From positions 5,475,501 to 5,539,500 of the forward strand of contig CP107926.1 of NCBI GenBank assembly GCA_036015235.1: a DNA stretch of 64,000 nt, given 5' to 3'. Within the stretch, counting starts at the first letter, position 1. Every line of letters starts with the position of its first letter. A program made the translations under genes and the position numbers. Shown here one piece after another: positions 55,208 through 64,000 of the stretch. The stretch comes from Streptomyces sp. NBC_00433 (lineage in GTDB: Bacteria > Actinomycetota > Actinomycetes > Streptomycetales > Streptomycetaceae). The notes under the pieces were generated by a model. That model did no database searches. It was given only the letters and a program-made list of their open reading frames with translations, and had not been told where the DNA came from.

Positions 55208-55723
55208 GTGATATTGACGGGAAAAGAGATCGTCCGCCAGCATCACCTTCAGCGGATCGAAATAGATCCGTTCGACCCCGAACAGGTCAACCCGAACAGC
55301 TACGACTTCCGCCTCGGTACGGAATTGCTGACCTATCGGAACAGGGAGCTGGACGTCCAGGTCCAACAGCCCACCGTGCGCACATGGCTGACCGACGCAG
55401 GCATCGTCCTGCAGCCGGATCGCGTGTACCTCGGTTCCACCTTGGAAAAGATGGGCAGCGACCACTACGTGCCCATCATCAGGGGCAAGTCGTCACTCGG
55501 CAGACTCGGTCTCTTCGTCAACATCACGGCCGATCTGATCGACATCGGCTCCCACAACAACTGGACCTTGCAGTTCCACGCCGTGCAGCCGGTCCGGATC
55601 TACCCGGGAATGCGCATCGGTCAAGTCACATTCTGGGTCCCGGTCGGCACCATCAAGCTGTATTCGGGCAAGTACCAAGGGTCTGTGGGGCCGCGTCCGT
55701 CCGAAGCCTTCCGCGACTTCTAG
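55208..55723 (+). CDS. dCTP deaminase-like protein, second paralog without catalytic Glu
   Basis: 171 aa paralog of the preceding protein (ILTGKEI, NPNSYDFRLGTELL). The active-site segment reads IRGKSSLGRLG (Arg replaced by Lys) and the catalytic Glu position is Gln (NWTLQFHAVQ). It should not deaminate dCTP, so it may bind nucleotide or pair with the first paralog. GTG 55208 is chosen by alignment with the paralog; GTG 55178 is an alternative. It lies 35 bp after the first paralog. Confidence 0.82.
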   Translation: MILTGKEIVRQHHLQRIEIDPFDPEQVNPNSYDFRLGTELLTYRNRELDVQVQQPTVRTWLTDAGIVLQPDRVYLGSTLEKMGSDHYVPIIRGKSSLGRLGLFVNITADLIDIGSHNNWTLQFHAVQPVRIYPGMRIGQVTFWVPVGTIKLYSGKYQGSVGPRPSEAFRDF

Positions 55724-55976
55724 CGTGCTGCGCCGCAAATGGCGTGTATAAATTAACGTCATGTCCTCCTGGGGAACCGGCGCCGGAAGTTTCACCTGTT
55801 CGTGAGCCTGCTGCTGGGCGCCGCGAGGAGGCCGGAGCGGCGACGAGCCGCTCGAAGAGATCGATCACCTTGCCGGGGTGGAGCCAGGAGCCCGACCTCT
55901 GTGTCCCGCGTGAGCCGAGAGGAGACGGAGAGCGGCGTGTCGGATCATCATCGGTGCCGTTGCGGATGATCCGATG
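55724..55976. terminator. Convergent intergenic region with a hairpin
   Basis: About 250 bp between the plus-strand HD-TIR operon and the minus-strand DrmB gene. TCGGATCATC (55940-55949) pairs with GATGATCCGA (55965-55974), 15-nt loop, next to the drmB stop; it is likely the terminator of the minus operon. Nothing else recognised. Confidence 0.5.
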
Positions 55977-57845
55977 TCATTGCCCCAGGACACCCTCGAA
56001 GTAACCGATTCGAGGGTCGTCGGGGGTACCGACGAGCAGGGCGCGGTCGAGCAGGATGTTGTTGTGCTCGCAACTCGTCTCCGGCAGCATCACGCAGGCG
56101 TGACAGGCCGCCAGATTGATTCCGCCGACGCCGGAGGCCTCGGTCTCCATACAGAGCGGGTCCGAGGAACACCACTCGGCACGGCGGACGGCCGAACGCA
56201 CCGTATGACCGAGAATCTCCGGTTCACCTTGGGCGACCAGACCACCCAAGCTGCCCGCCGAGTCGCTCGTCGCCGTATAGACGAGTATCCCGGCCATCTC
56301 GTCGGCGGCATACAGGCGCTCGCGCAGGGCCGCGGCCGGGTAACCCGCCCCCAGACTCAACTCGTTGATGAGGACATGGGCCAGCGTGTGCAGCAGCACC
56401 ATCCGGGGGGTGGCGGGGGAGGATACGGCCCTGCTCGGGTCATCGGCCCGCTGTTCGAGCGTCCGTCGATGGGCGGTACGCATCCGCTCGACCCGGGCTG
56501 CCACCGCCACGTTGTTCTCCCACACGCCGAGCCGGTCCTCGTCCAATCGGAGGAAGACTCCCTCGCCCCGTACCTCCATGGCCGGGAGCCAGCACAGCGG
56601 ACGTTCCGACAGCGGCATCTCCGTGGAGTCGGTCGTCGACTCGGCATCGACCAGCCGGGTGAACGCCTTCAGGGCGCGCACCTCGCGAAGCTTCTTGACC
56701 AGCATCGGGCCGGTGACGCCGAGAGGGTCGAGCACGCTCTGGTCGCCCAGAGGGCCCTCACAGACGAACTGTTCGTCGCGGGAGTGCTCGCTTTTGTCGT
56801 TGCCCGCGCGGAGCCGCTCGTACTCCTTGCTGCGCAGCGCGCGGTAGCGGTGGTCGAAGGTGGGGGCCGTCTCGCTGTCGGGGTCCTCCTCGCGCTCTGC
56901 GTCGAGGAGCGCCATCACCTCGTCCAGCGGTACCGGGCACTCCCCCTTGAAAACGCCCCTGAGGTAGATCGCCACGTGGTCGCGCTCGTCGTACTCGCGG
57001 AGCGCGTCCCAGTGCTCGGCGAGTGGATCCGCGCGGCCGTCGCTCCAAGGCGGAATGGCGAGGGCCGACTTCAGCACCGGCTGCCACACCGCCGACGAAC
57101 CACGCTGCAACGTACGCAGGGGGAGTCTGCACTCCTGAGCGAGAGCGGACGCGCCGAGCCACGGGCGGGTGCCTCGGCACGTGAGACCCAAGTCCTTGAG
57201 CGCGCGCCTGCGGAAGGAACCCTCCATCGAGACCTCCGGAGCCTGCCTGCAGGTGCAGGAGACGAGAATGGAGCGGAGTGACGAAGTGTGCCCGGTCGTA
57301 CGCATCTTGAGCTTCCCTCCGCACTGTCCCGCAGCCGTGGCACCACGGTCCGCGGAGCGATGCACCCACTGCCAGTACGGAAACTCGCCGAGGTGTCCGG
57401 CCTCGCAGGCGACGACGAAGCGGGAAGGGACCAGGTCGACCTCGCACGTACCGCAGACACTTCTCCCGGCGGGCGGATTGAAGTCGCGGTGCCGTTGCAG
57501 GTCGTTGCACTCCGGGCAGGAGTGCATCAGGGGGAATCGTCGGACGCGGAGGCCGTCCCTGCTGGTGTCGTCCGAAGCAGGTGGCAGCCGGAAGTAGTCG
57601 ACGCCGAGTACCCGGGCCAGTCGCCGTTCGTAGATTCGCGGGGACTCGTCACGGCTCCAGCTCCGCTCGGCCTCGTCGAGACCCGAGACGATGAAGGACT
57701 CATGGTCGACGGCGATGAGAGAGCCGACGCCGTACGTGGTGATCGCCTGGGCCCGACGGACCGCACCACGCCGCGGCAGGTTGTGGGCGGGGGCGGCGGC
57801 TCCGTTCGCGCCGGTCCGGCGGCGGCGGGCGGGGGGCGGGGTCAT
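55977..57845 (-). CDS. drmB: DISARM-type DrmB (DUF1998 protein)
   Basis: 622 aa. The start, RRAQAITTYGVGSLI, is the DrmB hallmark. A Cys-rich segment follows (HSCPECNDL, VCGTCEVDL), then helicase-associated sequence, and the C-terminal DUF1998 block with HTLAHVLINELSLGAGY and a second metal-binding Cys set (CHACVMLPETSCEH). It works with DrmA in DISARM anti-phage systems, where the pair is proposed to sense or translocate on incoming DNA. ATG 57845 overlaps the drmA stop by 4 bp, so the two are coupled. Confidence 0.9.
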   Translation of the reverse strand: MTPPPARRRRTGANGAAAPAHNLPRRGAVRRAQAITTYGVGSLIAVDHESFIVSGLDEAERSWSRDESPRIYERRLARVLGVDYFRLPPASDDTSRDGLRVRRFPLMHSCPECNDLQRHRDFNPPAGRSVCGTCEVDLVPSRFVVACEAGHLGEFPYWQWVHRSADRGATAAGQCGGKLKMRTTGHTSSLRSILVSCTCRQAPEVSMEGSFRRRALKDLGLTCRGTRPWLGASALAQECRLPLRTLQRGSSAVWQPVLKSALAIPPWSDGRADPLAEHWDALREYDERDHVAIYLRGVFKGECPVPLDEVMALLDAEREEDPDSETAPTFDHRYRALRSKEYERLRAGNDKSEHSRDEQFVCEGPLGDQSVLDPLGVTGPMLVKKLREVRALKAFTRLVDAESTTDSTEMPLSERPLCWLPAMEVRGEGVFLRLDEDRLGVWENNVAVAARVERMRTAHRRTLEQRADDPSRAVSSPATPRMVLLHTLAHVLINELSLGAGYPAAALRERLYAADEMAGILVYTATSDSAGSLGGLVAQGEPEILGHTVRSAVRRAEWCSSDPLCMETEASGVGGINLAACHACVMLPETSCEHNNILLDRALLVGTPDDPRIGYFEGVLGQ

Positions 57846-60800
57846 CGGGTTCCTTCCATGAACAGGGCGGTCTCGGCATCGACGTCGCGCAGGCTCCACA
57901 ACGTGGCCCATGCCTCGGCGTCCTGGGACTCGTCGTCGTACGCCTTCAGGAGCGAAGGGGTACGACTGCCCCTCTGAGGCTCGAACAGCAGGCCGTTGTG
58001 GATGTCGGCCTCGGCGCACCACCACTTGACGAACTCGTCGAAGGCCTGCGACACGGCACCGGTCTCCTCCCTGGTGACCGCCTCCACGCGCTCCAGGAGG
58101 ATCGACTTGATACGTCCCCGGAGCACGTCTTCATACGACTCGACCTGGCCGGCGCCCTCGTTGGGGCGGGCGGCGAGGATCAGGGTGCGGGCGAGGGCGA
58201 CGATCACCGCGTGCAGGCCCCGGTCGCGGGCGCGGGCGGAGAACGGGGTGACGGACGTCGACTCGACCTCGCGGTACAGGGCCGAGTGGAAGTGCTGAAA
58301 GCCCTCGTAGTGGGAACGGTCGCGGGACCGGGTCGAGTTGAGCATGACCGCGACCAGGCCGGGGTGCGCGCGGCCGACCCGGCTGGTGGCCTGGATGTAC
58401 TCGGCGGTCGTCTGCGGCTGGCCCATCACGGCCATGAGGCCGAGGCGGTCCACGTCCACGCCGACCGCGATCATGTTGGTGGCCAGGAGGACGTCCACGG
58501 TGTTGTCATCGGGCAGCCGCTTCTCGATGCCTTTGAGGCGGGTGGGGATCTCGCTGGCATCGATACGGCTCGTCAGCTCGGAGTAGTTGGCGACGGACCG
58601 GGCAGACAGTCCCTCGCGCTCGGCCAGCAGCTCCAGGTAGGCCACCACGTCGTCATGGACCTGGAGTTCGGCCGCCGACAGCACCCGGAGGCTGTTGAAG
58701 TAACCGACGAGACTCCAGTAGGCGTCGCGGACCTCGTCCTCGGCCTTCGCCTGCTTGGCCCGATGCAGCAGGGTGGCATACGTGCGGATCAGGAGGGTGG
58801 ACTGGCTGGTGCCGGGGGCCAGGAGGCCGACATAGCGGCGGCTCGCCTTCTCCTCACGTGGCGTCTCCACCGCGAACCACGAGTCGCGGGCGTCCAGACC
58901 GGCGGGCGGGAACTGCCGCACTTCGCGGGCGAAGAGGTGGCGTCCTTGATCGGCGGCGCGACGGATGGTCGCCGTGGAGGCGATCACCTTGGGTCGATCG
59001 GCGAGTGCGTCGACGGCGGTTTCGTAGAGGCCGGTGAGGGTTCCCAACGGACCCGATATCAAATGGAGTTCGTCCTGGACGACCAGTTCCGGGGGTGGGG
59101 TGCCGCCGTCCGGGTCGTCGTCGCGGTTGAAGAGAGCGGAGGTCGCGGGACGCCAGGGCATCGACGCGAATTTGTCGACAGTGGCGATCACCAGGGTCGG
59201 CCGCGCGTCGTACACCGCCTCGTCGACCAGGTGGACGGGCAGGCCGTCGGCGAAGTCGCAGCCCGCGCCGGGGCAGCGGACACGCATCCGCCTGGCGTCC
59301 TCGTCGACCTCGTAGTTCCGTGCGTCGAGACGGGTTCCGCACCAGGGACAGGCGTGCAGTTGGACGGGATTCTCGGTGGCGAGGCGCTTGTCGAGATTTC
59401 TCCGCAACTCGTCGAGCCTCGCACCTGCGACGGCCAGCGTGTTGGGAGTGGCCGATCGTCCCACCCACATGCCGACGGAGAACTCCTCACGGCCCAACTC
59501 GGGTGTACCGCGCCGCATGTGCTCCATGGCACAGAGCAGGATCGCCGCGCGCTCGAACTGCTGGAGGGTGAGCAGCCGCAGTGTGTAGCGCATGAGGACG
59601 GTGACACCGCCGCCGTCCGCGCCCTTGCGGATACGGCGCAGGAACGATGTGAGGGCGATCAGACCGAGGTAGGCCTCCGTCTTGCCACCACCGGTCGGAA
59701 ACCACAGAAGGTCGGAGACCCGCCGGTCGTGATGTGTGGGGTCGTCGATGCCGGCCAGGCACAGGAGCACGAACGCGATCTGGAAGGGGCGCCAGCGACC
59801 GGCGGCCGGGTCGGGGGCGCCGACGCGTCCGTCCTTCACCCAGGCGCTGCGTGCGCGTTGGCCGGCCATGGCCCGATTGGCGAGTCGGAAGGCCCTCATC
59901 AGATCGGGCTTGGTCCGCAGCAGTTCGATGCCCTCACGGATGCGGTCGAGCGCCTCGTGGCACGCCGCCACCTGGTCCCGCGCGGGCTTCGCATGCGGGC
60001 CGCGTGTCAGAGCGTCGGCCTCGACCGACTTGCGGTCGATCCAGTGTTCGTACCCCGTCGCGAGCCCCTCCAGAGCGGCCAGGACCTCGGCGTCGGACCG
60101 CTCGGCCAGTCCCAGCATGGACAGCGCCGAACTGTCGATCTCCGGGTTGGAATCGGTGAGCAGCACCTCAACGGAGGGCACGAACTGGGTCCGCACCTCG
60201 GGGACGGCGGGCGTTTCGACTTCGGTCATACCGATCGGCTGCGGAGTCCAGTCCCACTCGGCGGCGCAGCCGTGGCCGACCGCGAAGGTCGGGGCGTGGC
60301 GGTGCAGCAACCGACTCGTGGCGATCTCCGGATCGTGAACGGCGGCCGGGGCAGGACGCTCGACGAACGCAGCGGAGCCGTCGGCGGCCCGGACCGACAG
60401 GCCGCACTGGAACAGGGAGAAGGCGTCCTGGAGATCCCACTCCCCGACTTTCTGCGTGTTGATCAACGTGACTGTGATCGTGACCGTGCCGTTGGCCTGG
60501 TCCGGACGCCGGACGTTGACGTGCAGAGCGGCTCCCGGGGCGAGCGTGATCCTCATCCGCGGATCCGGCCGCGTCACGTCGATGCTCTGGTCCGGGAGAG
60601 CAATCTCCTTGCGCCGCCACAGCTCCCGCTGGTCGGCGGTGGTCCGGGCCTCGGCACGGCGGGCAGGGACACGCTTGCCGGCGGCGTCTGTGGGCTCGTA
60701 AAGGGCCGCACGGGCCGAGACCACGATCGAAGCGCTTATGGCCGGGCGGACTGCGAAGGTGAGGCCCATCGAGGAGGGACGCCTGTCTCCCGAGGCTCCG

Positions 60801-61099
60801 ACCTCCTGCGCGGTGCCGGACTCCTCGGAGTCTTCCCGGGCGATCAAAGGGGCGACATCCAGCCCTTGCTGTCCGTCGGCGTCGTCGTTCTGCTGCTCCT
60901 TCGTGCCCCTGTCCGCAGCACGCGGATACAGCACACCGGTCAGATAGCGGTCGATCGGTGCGTCCTGGGTGAGGATCTCACCCCGATCGTCCGACTCGGA
61001 GTCCCAGGCAGGGCCCAGGAGCTCACGGCGGAGCCCCGCCAGGAGAACCTCGTCCCGGACCCGGTAGTGCTCGGAGTGTCGGCCTGCCACCTGCGTCAT
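57842..61099 (-). CDS. drmA: DISARM-type helicase DrmA
   Basis: 1085 aa SF2 helicase. The N-terminal region (about 1-460) is family-specific. Walker A sits in WFPTGGGKTEAYLGL (about 470), motif II is VVQDELHLISG (about 675), motif III STATIRR (about 706) and the C-terminal helicase domain contains ATNMIAVGVDVDRL and QATSRVGRAHPG (about 873 on). A metal-binding cluster HACPWCGT ... CPGAGCDF lies at about 585-610. ATG 61099 overlaps the UvrD-like stop by 4 bp. DrmA binds DNA in the DISARM complex. Confidence 0.92.
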   Translation of the reverse strand: MTQVAGRHSEHYRVRDEVLLAGLRRELLGPAWDSESDDRGEILTQDAPIDRYLTGVLYPRAADRGTKEQQNDDADGQQGLDVAPLIAREDSEESGTAQEVGASGDRRPSSMGLTFAVRPAISASIVVSARAALYEPTDAAGKRVPARRAEARTTADQRELWRRKEIALPDQSIDVTRPDPRMRITLAPGAALHVNVRRPDQANGTVTITVTLINTQKVGEWDLQDAFSLFQCGLSVRAADGSAAFVERPAPAAVHDPEIATSRLLHRHAPTFAVGHGCAAEWDWTPQPIGMTEVETPAVPEVRTQFVPSVEVLLTDSNPEIDSSALSMLGLAERSDAEVLAALEGLATGYEHWIDRKSVEADALTRGPHAKPARDQVAACHEALDRIREGIELLRTKPDLMRAFRLANRAMAGQRARSAWVKDGRVGAPDPAAGRWRPFQIAFVLLCLAGIDDPTHHDRRVSDLLWFPTGGGKTEAYLGLIALTSFLRRIRKGADGGGVTVLMRYTLRLLTLQQFERAAILLCAMEHMRRGTPELGREEFSVGMWVGRSATPNTLAVAGARLDELRRNLDKRLATENPVQLHACPWCGTRLDARNYEVDEDARRMRVRCPGAGCDFADGLPVHLVDEAVYDARPTLVIATVDKFASMPWRPATSALFNRDDDPDGGTPPPELVVQDELHLISGPLGTLTGLYETAVDALADRPKVIASTATIRRAADQGRHLFAREVRQFPPAGLDARDSWFAVETPREEKASRRYVGLLAPGTSQSTLLIRTYATLLHRAKQAKAEDEVRDAYWSLVGYFNSLRVLSAAELQVHDDVVAYLELLAEREGLSARSVANYSELTSRIDASEIPTRLKGIEKRLPDDNTVDVLLATNMIAVGVDVDRLGLMAVMGQPQTTAEYIQATSRVGRAHPGLVAVMLNSTRSRDRSHYEGFQHFHSALYREVESTSVTPFSARARDRGLHAVIVALARTLILAARPNEGAGQVESYEDVLRGRIKSILLERVEAVTREETGAVSQAFDEFVKWWCAEADIHNGLLFEPQRGSRTPSLLKAYDDESQDAEAWATLWSLRDVDAETALFMEGTR

Positions 61100-62997
61100 G
61101 CGTGTTGCTCCTCGTAGTCGTCGGCTCTCCGGTACCGGCCGATGCCGGTGATTCGAGGGACGATCCACACGCCTCGCTCCCCGAGACCGGCGTTGGCGCC
61201 GGCGGCGGTGCTGCCTGTCACGGTCTCCAGGGTGTCGATCCGCAAGCCGTGGATCTCGTCGGGCCACCAAGGGTCCCAGTCGCGGTTCACCTTCTGCACC
61301 TGGAACAGCGCCTCGCGAAAGCTCCGCGACGCCTCGCCGATCTCCCGTCCTTCGTGCACCAGGGCGTACGGCGGGCTCTCCGTCTCGCCCATCGGCAGAC
61401 TGTGACGCCTGCGCAGCAGCACCTCCCGACCTGGACGAACCTCTTCCAGGAGATAGGCCTGCGTGGCGACGGCGTCCGTCTCCTGGCCGGGTGGGTCGTC
61501 CCGGCTCACGTCGCCCGGCTCGGCGACGATCCCGTACCTGTCGTAAGACCGCCACGATCCGAGGTAGCGACGGCCGTTGCGTCGACTCCCCGCCCTTCTG
61601 AAGAGCGGCAGGTCGGGAGGGGGCACATGGTAAAGGTCCTGACGGGCACGTGTCATGGCCACGTAGAGCGCGCGGGCCTCGGCAGGCAGGTCCAGCTCGT
61701 CCCGGTACCGCTTGTGGAGTGCGGCGAGGGTCGGTGGTGTCAGGACGATCACCCGGTCGAACTCCAGTCCCTTGGACCGGTGCACCGTCGAGACGACGAT
61801 CCGGGCCGTCTCCGGGTCGGCCGCCTCGTCGGGGAATCCGCCGTGGGCGACCGCCCGGCGCAGCCGATCCAGATCGAGCGCACCGCGTCCCGCTCCCCGC
61901 GCGGCTCGACGCAGCACCGTCCACAGGGAGGGGTCGGGTTCGTACGGGAGGGGGATTTCCGTGAGGAGCGTACGAAACCGGTCCTCGGTGAGGACATTCG
62001 CCTCCGTGCGGCGCAGCAACTCGGCTACCCAGTAGGGTACCGGGCGCTCCTCCAACGGGCGCCGCAGCCGGTGATCGATGCCGTGTGCGTGCAGCAGGTC
62101 GGAGACCACAAGGGCCTGCTGGTTGTCACGGGTGAGGACGGCGCAAGTGTCGGAGAGGTCCCGCAGACTGGTCAGGGTGAGGTCGTCGTCCAGGCTGCCT
62201 ATGCCGTTCGCCGGATCGAGAAGGAGGTCGCGCAGTTCGTCGTAGAGCGTTCCCGCCTCGTCCCGATCGCTCAGTTGCTGGAGACGCGGGCCGAGCGCCA
62301 GCGCGACCCGGGCCTCGGTGGTCGTGGCCCGGAAGTTCCGAGTGAGGTGCAGCTCGACCAAGTCGTCGGGGTAGGAGCAGCGCAGCCAGTCGAAGAACCG
62401 ACCGGTCTCGTCGGTGCGTTCGCTCAGGTTCTCGATCTGGAAGCCGTACACGGACTGGGCCGCGTCACCGACGACGGTGAAACCACAACTGTCCTGGTAC
62501 CGGTCGAGAAGGGTCTCCACCAACTCGCGGCGCCCACCCAGCAGGTCCTGCACCTCGTCGATCACGACATGGGCGGGTGGGACCGCGTCTCCGATCTCCA
62601 GCGCGCCCTTCTCGATCGCGCGGGTCGCAGCGGAGATCCGCTCGTCGAAGCCGACGGCTCCCCACTCGCCGTCCGGATGCGCCTGGCGGATCACCTCGTA
62701 GGCCCATGCGTCGAACGTACGGGCGCGTACCCGAAGGGCTCGCTCCCCGTGCCGAGAGATTCGTTCGCGCAACTCCCGGGCGGCGGACCTGGAGAAGGTG
62801 AGCACCAGGATCTCCGCGGCCCCCAGCGCCTGTTCGGGGTCCTCGTGACCGCACAGCGCGTCGAGTCGACGTACCAGGGTGTGGGTCTTCCCGGCACCGG
62901 CGCCTGCGCTGACCAGGACGCGAGCGTCCCAAGGCTGCTCGACCACGGCCAGTTGCTCGTCGGTGAGCCGGGGGCTGTCCCGGTAGGCGTCGGTCAC
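61096..62997 (-). CDS. UvrD/PcrA-like SF1 helicase
   Basis: 633 aa. Motifs in order: I SAGAGAGKTHTLV, Ia ILVLTFSRSAARELRERI, II VVIDEVQDL, III VGDAAQSVYGFQ, IV LTRNFR, V VSTVHRSKGLEFD, VI LYVAMTRARQ. The C-terminal 130 residues are variable and include a Trp-rich domain. GTG 62997 overlaps the previous gene's stop. It lies in the DISARM-like operon; UvrD-like enzymes are not part of the standard class 1 or class 2 DISARM gene sets. Confidence 0.9.
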   Translation of the reverse strand: MTDAYRDSPRLTDEQLAVVEQPWDARVLVSAGAGAGKTHTLVRRLDALCGHEDPEQALGAAEILVLTFSRSAARELRERISRHGERALRVRARTFDAWAYEVIRQAHPDGEWGAVGFDERISAATRAIEKGALEIGDAVPPAHVVIDEVQDLLGGRRELVETLLDRYQDSCGFTVVGDAAQSVYGFQIENLSERTDETGRFFDWLRCSYPDDLVELHLTRNFRATTTEARVALALGPRLQQLSDRDEAGTLYDELRDLLLDPANGIGSLDDDLTLTSLRDLSDTCAVLTRDNQQALVVSDLLHAHGIDHRLRRPLEERPVPYWVAELLRRTEANVLTEDRFRTLLTEIPLPYEPDPSLWTVLRRAARGAGRGALDLDRLRRAVAHGGFPDEAADPETARIVVSTVHRSKGLEFDRVIVLTPPTLAALHKRYRDELDLPAEARALYVAMTRARQDLYHVPPPDLPLFRRAGSRRNGRRYLGSWRSYDRYGIVAEPGDVSRDDPPGQETDAVATQAYLLEEVRPGREVLLRRRHSLPMGETESPPYALVHEGREIGEASRSFREALFQVQKVNRDWDPWWPDEIHGLRIDTLETVTGSTAAGANAGLGERGVWIVPRITGIGRYRRADDYEEQHA

Positions 62998-64000
62998 TTC
63001 CGGCTCCAGAGGTGTTCGAACTCATTGAAGGCCAGATCGGTGTCGAAGTTGGTGACGTTGTCGCTGATGTTGAGGATCAGACAATTTTCCTTGCCTCCGT
63101 TCCGTGGTCCGCGCAATCCGCGACCGATCATCTGCTGGTACACGTTGGTGCTGTAGACCGGCCGGGCCACGACCACGGCACGCGTGGCCGGAGCGTCGAA
63201 TCCCTGGGTGAGCACACCGTAATTGGTGAGAACCCGGATACGTCCGCTTCGGAAGTTCTCAATGCGCGTACGACGGTCCTGTGCACTGGTCGTCGAGTCC
63301 ACGGCTGCTGACCGGACACCCCGGTCGTTGAGCATGGCCGCCAGGTACTTGGCGTGGTCGACCGAGGTGGCGAAGAGCAACGTCGGCCAGTCGGTGGGGA
63401 GTTCGGCCACCGAGTCGACGATGCGCCGACTGCGCGCGTGGTCGTCGGCGAGCCGCTGTTCAGCGGACCGGGAGAGCATGGCCATCCGTTCGGCGTGTGT
63501 CTTCTCGTCCCGTGTGAGTTCGATACTGCCGCCCTCAAGGGTGCGATGCTCGACCTGGGCGAGCATCCCCCAGTTCTGAAGATCGCTGTACGGGTCACCC
63601 GAGGGGAAGACTCCTTCGTCGAGGCGCCGATTACCGAAGCGGCCGGCCAGACGGCGGGTCTCCTCCTCGTTACGGTTCCGGAACGGGGTGGCGGTCAGAC
63701 CGAGCAGATGCCGGCCGGTCTCGTACTGGGTGAGTCCCAACTGACCCAGGATCCCGGTGTATCGCTTGGAGACGGCGGTGTGCGCCTCGTCCACGATCAC
63801 CAGGGCGGCCTGACGCAGCCAGGCGTACTGGTCGGTGCCGAGGCACCGCTCCAGCTTGGCGTCGGTGGCGACCACCAGGTGCGGGTGGTCGACGACATCG
63901 CCGACTTCGTTGGTGCTCCACAGGCGACTGATGGTCAGCGGCCGTTCGGCGCCGACCTTGCTCCAGACGAACTTCCAGCTCTGGACGGCCTGCTCGCACA
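62994..64000 (-). CDS. DEAD/DEAH helicase, partial at right edge
   Basis: About 335 residues visible, continuing past the right edge. Motif II reads IVDEAHTAVS, motif III LTATPFRN, motif VI QMIGRGLRGPRNGG with the preceding TQGFDAPATRAVVVARP. The N-terminal P-loop is missing, being outside the window. It overlaps the UvrD-like start by 4 bp, so it is the upstream gene of the operon. The form resembles restriction-type DEAD/DEAH helicases. Confidence 0.88.
   Translation of the reverse strand, partial: CEQAVQSWKFVWSKVGAERPLTISRLWSTNEVGDVVDHPHLVVATDAKLERCLGTDQYAWLRQAALVIVDEAHTAVSKRYTGILGQLGLTQYETGRHLLGLTATPFRNRNEEETRRLAGRFGNRRLDEGVFPSGDPYSDLQNWGMLAQVEHRTLEGGSIELTRDEKTHAERMAMLSRSAEQRLADDHARSRRIVDSVAELPTDWPTLLFATSVDHAKYLAAMLNDRGVRSAAVDSTTSAQDRRTRIENFRSGRIRVLTNYGVLTQGFDAPATRAVVVARPVYSTNVYQQMIGRGLRGPRNGGKENCLILNISDNVTNFDTDLAFNEFEHLWSRK

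Noticed and set aside
57998..61117. A 1039-residue open frame on the plus strand opposite drmA
   Set aside because: It is antisense to a well-supported DrmA frame and has Gly/Val/Arg-rich composition typical of GC-driven shadows.

Overview
The window reads as a piece of a high-GC actinobacterial chromosome, most probably Streptomyces or a close Streptomycetaceae relative. Pointers are the strong GC third-position bias, GTG/TTG starts, GGAGG-type ribosome binding sites, an NsdA-like sporulation regulator, a cyclic-di-AMP (ydaO) leader before an M23 peptidase, a DasR-type chitinase promoter and the dispersed GTTCCCCGCGCCCCT palindromes typical of these genomes. Core genes (trmB, holB, tRNA-Thr) sit next to accessory material, so this looks like a chromosomal arm/core transition rather than a plasmid.

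Left part (1-32.7 kb), mostly ordinary chromosome: the end of a DHA2 exporter; a secreted GH19 chitinase with regulatory repeats; a GNAT enzyme, a DUF4232 lipoprotein, DUF4287 and aldo/keto reductase genes; a large membrane pseudokinase with a histone-H1-like N-terminus; an ABM monooxygenase; a DUF11 secreted protein; DUF4240; a Tat-exported amidase; the riboswitch-controlled M23 peptidase; an XRE/MmyB-type regulator translationally coupled to an MBL hydrolase; a LuxR regulator; a PrsW-type protease; trmB; an LhgO-type oxidase; five tandem copies of a 163-bp hairpin repeat; an NsdA-like regulator; a degenerate asparagine-synthase-like protein; holB; an esterase-like protein; and an SlpD/SlpE-like S33 peptidase.

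Middle part (32.8-41.2 kb), a decayed island. Its left edge is an intact tRNA-Thr(CGT) and its right edge is a 44-bp duplicate of the tRNA 3' half. No integrase remains. It carries an RsbW-like ATPase, a putative structured RNA of about 665 nt (own promoter and terminator, 14 GCAGT pentamers, two related modules), a MerR-like gene directly behind that terminator, a hemolysin III protein, two cold-shock proteins, a DEAD-box RNA helicase with its small companion, and transposase fossils.

Right of the island (41.3-51.7 kb): an IS5-like pseudogene; a PL4 rhamnogalacturonan lyase and a GH30 glycosidase (with a ricin-lectin domain inserted in the barrel), which share LacI-type operators; a solitary CDI-like RNase A toxin domain with a frameshifted immunity gene; and a secreted propeller/Ig-repeat protein followed by tandem hairpin terminators.

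Right end (51.8-64 kb), a defence island of two convergent, tightly overlapping operons. The plus-strand operon encodes an HD (SAMHD1/dGTPase-like) domain fused to a C-terminal TIR domain, a small P-loop nucleotide kinase-like protein, and two dCTP-deaminase paralogs, the second lacking the catalytic glutamate. It looks like a previously undescribed nucleotide-sensing or nucleotide-depleting abortive infection system. The minus-strand operon holds DISARM-type DrmA and DrmB behind a UvrD-like helicase and a DEAD/DEAH helicase that runs off the right edge; every junction is a 4-bp overlap.
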